Assembly: GCA_016934645.1 (NCBI GenBank)
Contig: JAFGSL010000339.1
Coordinates: 1 to 12,592 of the forward strand
Source: Anaerolineae bacterium
GTDB lineage: Bacteria > Chloroflexota > Anaerolineae > B4-G1 > SLSP01
Direction of reading: 5' to 3'
Length of the DNA stretch: 12,592 nt
Positions 7,079 through 12,592 of this stretch are shown here, piece after piece. How positions within the stretch are numbered: the stretch's first letter is position 1; each line of letters opens with the position of its first letter. Below the pieces are notes generated by a model. The model saw only the letters and a program-made list of their open reading frames with translations. It had not been told where the DNA came from and ran no database searches. A program made the position numbers and the translations under genes.

Positions 7079-7980
7079 CTACCCCCCCCCTTCCAGACCT
7101 CCGGGCGGATAGCGCGGATGACGTCCAAAGACGCGAGCGCTTCTTCGATTTCCAACTCGAAGATAATCGGGCCATTGAACTGCGCTTCCGTCAATCGGTC
7201 GAGGAAACGCGAAATATCCAGGTCGCCAGTGCCCAGAACGCTGTGATCCTTGCCGTAGACGATCTCCTGTTGCGACGCCGGAACGGGCGAATCGTGCAGG
7301 TGAATTTCGGCCATGCGCGGAAGGATCAGTTCCAGGGCATCGAAGAATTCCACGTCACCGGAGAAACCCGAGAGCACGTGCCCCACATCCAGGCAGATCG
7401 ACAAATCGAATTTCTCGGCCATTTCCAGCGTGAGATCGAGCGGGAATTCGATGGTTTCAATCGCCAGTTGACGACTGGGAATGCCGGTCTCGCTCAGGAT
7501 GGCGTGGATGCTCTCCATTGCCCCACCCTGGAACTGCCGCATCAGCATCGCCCTGCCCAATTCCGGCAATTTCATCCGGTAGAACTCCGCCGCAAGCGCA
7601 CCGGTGGCGTGCAGCACGTAGGCTTCCGGTTCCAGCGATACTGTCGCCTGGACGACGTCGATAAGCGCGCGGGCCGAGCCGTGGCGCACCGGTGTCAGCG
7701 GCGTCGACGGTTCCACGGACCACAGTGGCAGATGGACGGTATACGCCAGTCCCAACTCGGCCTTCAGCGCTGCCAACCGCTCGATGGCGGGTGGGGCAAA
7801 CGTCTGCGGCATAAACATCGACAGATCGCCGCCCAACTCGATCAGGCTGAAGCCGTGGGCGTGCAATTTGCACACCAATGTGGCGTTCTCGAAACTCGTG
7901 ATATAGCCCATCATCTCCTGCGGACTCAGACCGGCAGGGATCAATTCCTTCATTTGCATCGCCATGATACCGAAACGCAT
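7036..7980 (-). CDS. TIM-barrel sugar-phosphate isomerase/AP-endonuclease-2-like protein (CbiR-like?)
   Basis: A 314-residue protein with a GGAGGT ribosome site. It has metal-ligand motifs of the xylose-isomerase-like/endonuclease IV TIM-barrel superfamily: TVHLPLWSVE (81-90), YVLHATG (121-127), AIETIEFP with Glu175/Glu178, CLDVGH with Asp198 and His201, EIHLHD with His227 and Asp230, DHSVLGTGDLD (245-255) and FELE (274-277). The TVHLPLWSVE and LHATG segments recall CbiR, the cobamide-remodelling phosphodiesterase, but this is from memory and another substrate is possible. It is the last gene of the purine operon, 33 bases after the AICAR transformylase. The last 17 or so residues (GGGSRAG onward) do not look like family sequence. 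They follow nine G and read through the LuxR remnant out of frame, so the natural end is probably near 7090. Confidence 0.8.
   Translation of the reverse strand: MRFGIMAMQMKELIPAGLSPQEMMGYITSFENATLVCKLHAHGFSLIELGGDLSMFMPQTFAPPAIERLAALKAELGLAYTVHLPLWSVEPSTPLTPVRHGSARALIDVVQATVSLEPEAYVLHATGALAAEFYRMKLPELGRAMLMRQFQGGAMESIHAILSETGIPSRQLAIETIEFPLDLTLEMAEKFDLSICLDVGHVLSGFSGDVEFFDALELILPRMAEIHLHDSPVPASQQEIVYGKDHSVLGTGDLDISRFLDRLTEAQFNGPIIFELEIEEALASLDVIRAIRPEVWKGGGSRAGATTPARSSTS
7082..7090. other. C9/G9 homopolymer at a gene-fusion junction
   Basis: Nine consecutive C on the plus strand (G on the coding strand) at the end of the isomerase-like gene. With nine G the protein runs on to TGA at 7036. 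With ten G the frame would hit TAG directly after the tract. The tract marks the exact border between the isomerase sequence and the LuxR remnant. It could be slippage-prone, or a sequencing or assembly weak spot. Confidence 0.9.
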
Positions 7981-7993
7981 AGGGAACCTCCGT

Positions 7994-8013
7994 GATTCGT
8001 GATTCGTAACTCG

Positions 8014-8014
<1 letters not shown>
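7994..8014. repeat. Heptamer tandem repeat, intercistronic (three units)
   Basis: GATTCGT, GATTCGT, AACTCGT run in a strict period of seven. The last base is also the first base (plus sense) of the AICAR transformylase stop codon. The array fills nearly all of the 33-base gap before the next gene's ribosome site. Same motif family, inverted, as the array near 10,050. Confidence 0.8.
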
Positions 8015-9261
<1,247 letters not shown>

Positions 9262-9282
9262 AATCCCTCTCCTAAATCAGTT

Positions 9283-9350
9283 ATGGGAAATGAGTAATAG
9301 GTAATGAGTAACAAGACTCATTACTCATTACTCTTTACCCGTTACCCATT
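9283..9350. repeat. Inverted heptamer array between the two PurH halves
   Basis: Left side: ATGGGAA, ATGAGTA, ATAGGTA, ATGAGTA (9283-9310). After ACAAG, right side: ACTCATT, ACTCATT, ACTCTTT, ACCCGTT, ACCCATT (9316-9350). All are seven bases long, and the right units are near reverse complements of the left ones, giving a long imperfect hairpin. The array contains the stop codon and last four codons (MGNG) of the IMP cyclohydrolase gene and ends about 13 bases before the next ribosome site. It is not followed by a T-run, so read-through to the transformylase is expected. Confidence 0.88.
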
Positions 9351-10021
9351 TCATACGTGCTCGGCACGTCCGCCGGGTTGTGCTGGCTCAAATAGGCGCT
9401 GATGGCCGCGTCGTAGGCGGCGGTGTGAGCAAAGGCTTTGCGGGCGTACTCGAAGCGCATCTGCAAATCCAGCGCACCGCGATTGGCGCGGAGCTTGCTG
9501 AGCAGTGGAGCATAGTCCGCCGGATCAACGATCGGTGTAACACGCAGATAGTTCTTCGCCGCTGCACGCAGCATACACGGTCCACCGATATCGATGTTGG
9601 CGCGGGCTTCTTCGACGGTCACTTCCTCGCGAGCTACCGTCGCCTCGAAGGGATACAGGTTCACCACCACCATATCGATGGGGATCGCCGTCGTGCGCAC
9701 CAGATCGGCCCGGTGCGCTTCGTTGTAGGTCTCGGTCAACAGTCCCAGATAGATCTTGAAATCCAGCGTCTTCACCAACCCACCTTGCGTCTCCGGTTGC
9801 CCGGTGTAGTCCGACACCTGCATCAAATGTCGGGCCGTGCCCATCGCGCCCAGAATCTCCGAGACACGGGCATACGTTCCGCCTGTGGAGTAAAAGCGGA
9901 TGTCCGGATTCACTGCCACCAATCCAGGAATGAGTACCTCCAAACCCGTTTTGTCGGACACGCTGAGTAACACATGCCGTATGTCGACCAAATTATCTAC
10001 TTTCTGAACGATGTTGACCAT
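9335..10021 (-). CDS. purH: IMP cyclohydrolase (stand-alone PurH N-terminal half, MGS-like)
   Basis: A 228-residue protein closing the ring of FAICAR to give IMP. It has the MGS-like fold motifs of PurH: LLSVSDKTGL (18-27), YSTGGT (44-49), VSDYTG (69-74), VVNLYPF (119-125), NIDIGGPCMLRAAAKN (142-157) and IVDPADY (164-170). Length fits the first domain of PurH (about 200 residues). The usual VKTLHPKI-HGGLL loop reads LVKTLDFKIYLGLL, so the His-Pro of that loop is replaced; activity may still be normal, but this is unusual. Start ATG 10021 follows GAGGAGGAGTT. Its last residues MGNG and the stop are supplied by the heptamer array, so the original C-terminus was different or was joined to the downstream transformylase. 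Confidence 0.92.
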   Translation of the reverse strand: MVNIVQKVDNLVDIRHVLLSVSDKTGLEVLIPGLVAVNPDIRFYSTGGTYARVSEILGAMGTARHLMQVSDYTGQPETQGGLVKTLDFKIYLGLLTETYNEAHRADLVRTTAIPIDMVVVNLYPFEATVAREEVTVEEARANIDIGGPCMLRAAAKNYLRVTPIVDPADYAPLLSKLRANRGALDLQMRFEYARKAFAHTAAYDAAISAYLSQHNPADVPSTYEMGNG

Positions 10022-10032
10022 AACTCCTCCTC

Positions 10033-10074
10033 ACGAATTACGAATTAGGAATTGCGAACTACAAATCACGCATC
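10033..10074. repeat. Heptamer tandem repeat, intercistronic (six units)
   Basis: ACGAATT, ACGAATT, AGGAATT, GCGAACT, ACAAATC, ACGCATC in strict period seven, decaying away from the ribosome site of the IMP cyclohydrolase gene towards the stop codon of the U32 gene (10073-10075), which it touches. The first unit is the reverse complement of AATTCGT, close to the GATTCGT units at 7994-8014. Confidence 0.85.
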
Positions 10075-11899
10075 AATAGAATACTTCCATTTCGCACATC
10101 GCGCAATCGAAGCGCAAAGGATACTGATGCCCGTCCTCATCAACCAAAGACAGGGGTTCGGCCAAATGCTGAACGCTCTTATCACGACGGCAATAGCCTA
10201 GCTGGTACAGGAGACAGTAACGCGTGCGCATCACGCGCCGCCCGCGCATATCCAGGCCGGACTCGGCAGCCGGTTCGATGTCCGTGACGCCGTGGCGGCG
10301 GTAGAATGCCTCGGCCTGCCGGTTGAGGACGTTGCCCAAGTATGTCAACCGCTTCTCAGGGTACGGAACACTGTTTTTCTGGATTCCGCCCTCAAGCCGC
10401 GGTCGGTTTTGCGCGCGCGCAGCGGTCAGATTTTCCAACGCAGTACGGCGCAGTTCGTTCAGTGTGGCGACCGTCAGGAAGTAAGCCGTGGACCAGTTGA
10501 TGGTCACGTCCGCGCACTCAAAAGCCGTGCCGCCAGTTTTGCGTAACTGTTTTTCGACGTTTGCCAGCGCCAACTCTGGCTTTTTAGCGTAGACTTTCTC
10601 TGCAGGCAGCGTTGCAGAGGCGCGATTACCGTCTTCGTCGATAGCAGTCAAGATGAAGCCATCTGGCGTCTCCTCAAACCCGAACTTCACCGCAATCGTA
10701 CGAATGGATTGCGCTTTTTCCAATTGCCGTAGATACACGTGATCGTGATTGCGGTAAATCTGCGTCCCCTTGCGAATATGCTCCAGGCTGTTGGGCGTAA
10801 TCGTCAATCCATTGACAGCATTGACCACTGTCCCCTGCAGGACGCCCCCTGCGTCGAAGAAACATAGGCCGTCACCATTGTGCAGTTCAACGACCGTGCC
10901 TGACGCGAGCCGGAAAGAGCGCCGGTCTACGGCTACGACGTCTCCCACCAACTCGCCGACCATCTTAGGCGTATCGATCGAGCCAGACGGTTCCCCGCGC
11001 CCGTGGAGGAAGTAAGTCGTGTAGCCCCGGTTGAACGTCTTGTCCAGATCCGGCGTGAAGTCCACGGTGCTGCGCCCCGACGAACTTCTCGTGAGACAGC
11101 GGGCCACCGACGCCTGATCCAGCGCGCGCCGGTAGGCGCTGACGACGTTCATCACGTAGGTTTTATCCTTCAGCCGGCCCTCAATCTTGAACGAGGTTAC
11201 ACCCGCGTCGAGTAATTCATCCAGATGCGCGGACAAATTCAGGTCACGCAGTGAGAGCAGATGCCGGTCCTTGACGATGACCGCGCCGTTGCCATCCACG
11301 AGGCTGTACACCCGGCGGCAGGGTTGCGCGCACTCCCCGCGATTGCCACTGCGCCCGCCGATGGCGTAGCTCATCAAACACTGCCCGCTGTAACTGACGC
11401 ACAGCGCGCCGTGGACAAACGACTCCAACTCAATCATCGTCGCCTGGCGAATGGCCTTGATCTGCGCCAGACTCAACTCGCGCGCCAGAATCACGCGGCG
11501 GAAGCCGACCGCTTCGAGGAACGCCACCCGTTCGGGCGTGTGGTTGTGCATCTGCGTGCTGGCGATCAACGGGATAGGCGGCAGGTCACATTCCAGCAGG
11601 CCCACGTCCTGGATGATCAACGCGTCCACGCCGATGTCGTAGAGCTGGTGCGCCAGCCGCACCGCGTCGGCAAGTTCGTCGTCGTAGAGCAGCGTGTTCA
11701 GCGTCACGTAGACCCTGGCCCAGTACGTGTGCGCGTATCGCGCCAGCGCCTCGATGTCCGCCAGGCTGTTGCCCGCCTTCGCCCGCGCGCCAAACCGCGC
11801 CGCGCCGAGGTAGACGGCGTCGGCGCCGGCGTCAATCGCGGCGACGCCACATTCCAGGTTTTGGGCGGGGGCTAGGAGTTCTGTGACGGTCAAGATCAC
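10073..11899 (-). CDS. rlhA: U32-family iron-sulphur protein, RlhA-like 23S rRNA cytidine hydroxylation factor
   Basis: A 608-residue protein with the U32 signature: TELLAPAQN (6-14), ADAVYLGAARFGARA (26-40), FVHGALCVSYSGQC (161-174), SGNRGECAQPCR (184-195) and FKIEGRLKDKTYV (237-249). Cys167, 174, 190 and 194 lie in the region where U32 proteins bind an Fe-S cluster. A second cysteine set (562, 570, 599, 602) ends the protein. Length over 600 and a C-terminal extension fit the RlhA (YdcP) branch, which makes 5-hydroxycytidine in 23S rRNA using prephenate. The shorter tRNA-hydroxylating TrhP branch fits less well. Older annotation as a protease or collagenase is unlikely. The GTG start shares GTGA with the purN stop, giving a four-base overlap; TTG at 11893 is spaced better from GGAG and is an alternative start. 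Substrate assignment is inferred from family. Confidence 0.8.
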   Translation of the reverse strand: MILTVTELLAPAQNLECGVAAIDAGADAVYLGAARFGARAKAGNSLADIEALARYAHTYWARVYVTLNTLLYDDELADAVRLAHQLYDIGVDALIIQDVGLLECDLPPIPLIASTQMHNHTPERVAFLEAVGFRRVILARELSLAQIKAIRQATMIELESFVHGALCVSYSGQCLMSYAIGGRSGNRGECAQPCRRVYSLVDGNGAVIVKDRHLLSLRDLNLSAHLDELLDAGVTSFKIEGRLKDKTYVMNVVSAYRRALDQASVARCLTRSSSGRSTVDFTPDLDKTFNRGYTTYFLHGRGEPSGSIDTPKMVGELVGDVVAVDRRSFRLASGTVVELHNGDGLCFFDAGGVLQGTVVNAVNGLTITPNSLEHIRKGTQIYRNHDHVYLRQLEKAQSIRTIAVKFGFEETPDGFILTAIDEDGNRASATLPAEKVYAKKPELALANVEKQLRKTGGTAFECADVTINWSTAYFLTVATLNELRRTALENLTAARAQNRPRLEGGIQKNSVPYPEKRLTYLGNVLNRQAEAFYRRHGVTDIEPAAESGLDMRGRRVMRTRYCLLYQLGYCRRDKSVQHLAEPLSLVDEDGHQYPLRFDCAMCEMEVFY

Positions 11900-12492
11900 A
11901 ACTCCAACAACTGGCGCAAAGCAGACACGAACAATCGGTGCTCAACCGCGTGGATGCGCGCTTCCAGGTCTTCCAGTGTATCGTCCGGCAGAATGGGAAC
12001 CACTTCCTGCGCGACGACCGGCCCGGCGTCCACGGCTTCATCGGGGACGAGGTGTACCATCACCCCGGTGTGCTCGATCTCCCCGCGTTGGTAGGCGGCG
12101 AAAGCCTCCGCGATCCCGTGCGCGCCGGGGAACGTCCCCGGCAAAGCGGGATGTAGATTCACGATACGGTTGGGGAACGCGCCAATAAACGCGCCCGTGA
12201 AAATGTGCATCCATCCAGCCTGCACCACCCACCCCACGTCGAAGCCCTGCACGATGCGGGCCAGGTCGGCGTCGTAATCCGCGCGGGGACGGCCTGCGTT
12301 GGTGTACGGCAGCTTGGGAAAGTAAACCACCGGAACGCCGTGCTTGAACGCACGCTGCATCCCGTAGGCGTCTTTGCGGTTCGAGACGACTAGCACAACC
12401 TCGGCGCCGGGCAAGTCGCCGCTATCGACCGCATCCAGGATCGCCTGTAAATTAGAGCCGTTACCGGAAATCAAAACTGCGAGGTTAACCAT
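11896..12492 (-). CDS. purN: Phosphoribosylglycinamide (GAR) formyltransferase PurN
   Basis: A 198-residue protein, close to the 212 of E. coli PurN. It transfers formyl from 10-formyl-tetrahydrofolate to GAR, step three of purine synthesis. Seen: LISGNGSNLQAI (7-18), the phosphate-binding loop; NLHPALPGTFPGAHGI (112-127) with catalytic Asn112 and His114; and HLVPDEAVDAGPVVAQ with catalytic Asp155. Start ATG 12492 is chosen because GGGGG lies just upstream and the protein then begins exactly as family members do; the 14 extra residues up to 12534 (MFLLCNNSN...) look non-coding. First visible gene of the purine operon, overlapping the next by four bases. Confidence 0.95.
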   Translation of the reverse strand: MVNLAVLISGNGSNLQAILDAVDSGDLPGAEVVLVVSNRKDAYGMQRAFKHGVPVVYFPKLPYTNAGRPRADYDADLARIVQGFDVGWVVQAGWMHIFTGAFIGAFPNRIVNLHPALPGTFPGAHGIAEAFAAYQRGEIEHTGVMVHLVPDEAVDAGPVVAQEVVPILPDDTLEDLEARIHAVEHRLFVSALRQLLEL

Positions 12493-12500
12493 AATCCCCC

Positions 12501-12528
12501 TGTATACATTAGAGTTATTGCACAATAA
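12501..12528. promoter_or_regulatory. Paired palindromes upstream of purN
   Basis: TGTATACA (12501-12508) is a perfect eight-base palindrome, and TTATTG-CA-CAATAA (12515-12528) has perfect six-base arms. Both lie within 40 bases upstream of the purN start in an AT-rich stretch. This is a plausible operator or promoter region, but no convincing -35/-10 pair could be assigned, and the regulator is unknown. Confidence 0.35.
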
Positions 12529-12592
12529 GAACATTAGGTAGGTTTAACTGGCGAAGCGGAAGTTGACTAGATTAAGCGCCCATCGCTTGCGC

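Noticed and set aside
7243..7995. Plus-strand open frame of 250 codons
   Set aside because: Antisense to the isomerase-like gene, which has conserved metal-binding motifs. His/Arg/Gln-rich translation without motifs.
11261..11875. Plus-strand open frame of 204 codons
   Set aside because: Shadow of the U32 gene; composition is typical of an antisense frame in GC-rich DNA.
12572..12592. Possible 3' end of an upstream minus-strand gene (six codons then TAA)
   Set aside because: Six codons are too few to show coding sequence; an upstream purine gene is plausible but cannot be supported.

Overview
The window is bacterial and mostly coding, and most genes lie on the minus strand. Housekeeping genes are about 55-60% GC by eye. 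The purine genes with a separate IMP cyclohydrolase and AICAR transformylase, the LuxR-type remnant, the large CHAT-NTPase and the Hsp70 carrying an extra beta-rich domain suggest Chloroflexota. That taxonomic call is inference only.

Right half (about 12,500 down to 7,036, minus strand): a compact operon reads purN, a U32-family protein resembling the rRNA hydroxylation factor RlhA (4-base overlap), the IMP-cyclohydrolase half of PurH, the AICAR-transformylase half of PurH, and a TIM-barrel phosphodiesterase/isomerase-like protein. The purine genes supply GAR transformylase and the last two steps to IMP. Three intercistronic gaps are almost filled by degenerate 7-base tandem repeats that touch or contain the preceding stop codon. 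One of these arrays separates the two PurH halves. The operon ends in a run of nine G (minus strand), the last 32 or so codons of a LuxR-type regulator in another frame, and a strong terminator. This looks like a deletion or fusion scar.

Left half (1 to about 6,930) is an accessory, conflict-type region. It holds a 1,327-residue protein with an N-terminal CHAT (caspase-like) protease, a P-loop NTPase of STAND type and a roughly 700-residue helical tail. It also holds a partial YegD-like Hsp70 ATPase with an extra C-terminal domain. Between them, on the opposite strand, sits a UPF0175-DUF3368 toxin-antitoxin pair. The CHAT-NTPase and the Hsp70 are codirectional, so the toxin-antitoxin cassette may have split an older two-gene unit. 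A 36-base near-perfect palindrome with a TATAAT box at each end lies between the Hsp70 and the antitoxin and could be a symmetric divergent promoter-operator. Inside the CHAT-NTPase gene, base composition shifts at the CHAT/NTPase boundary, consistent with domain shuffling.

The best candidate for an undescribed system is the CHAT-STAND protein, possibly with the Hsp70 as partner. A defence role is inferred from domain architecture and has not been shown.
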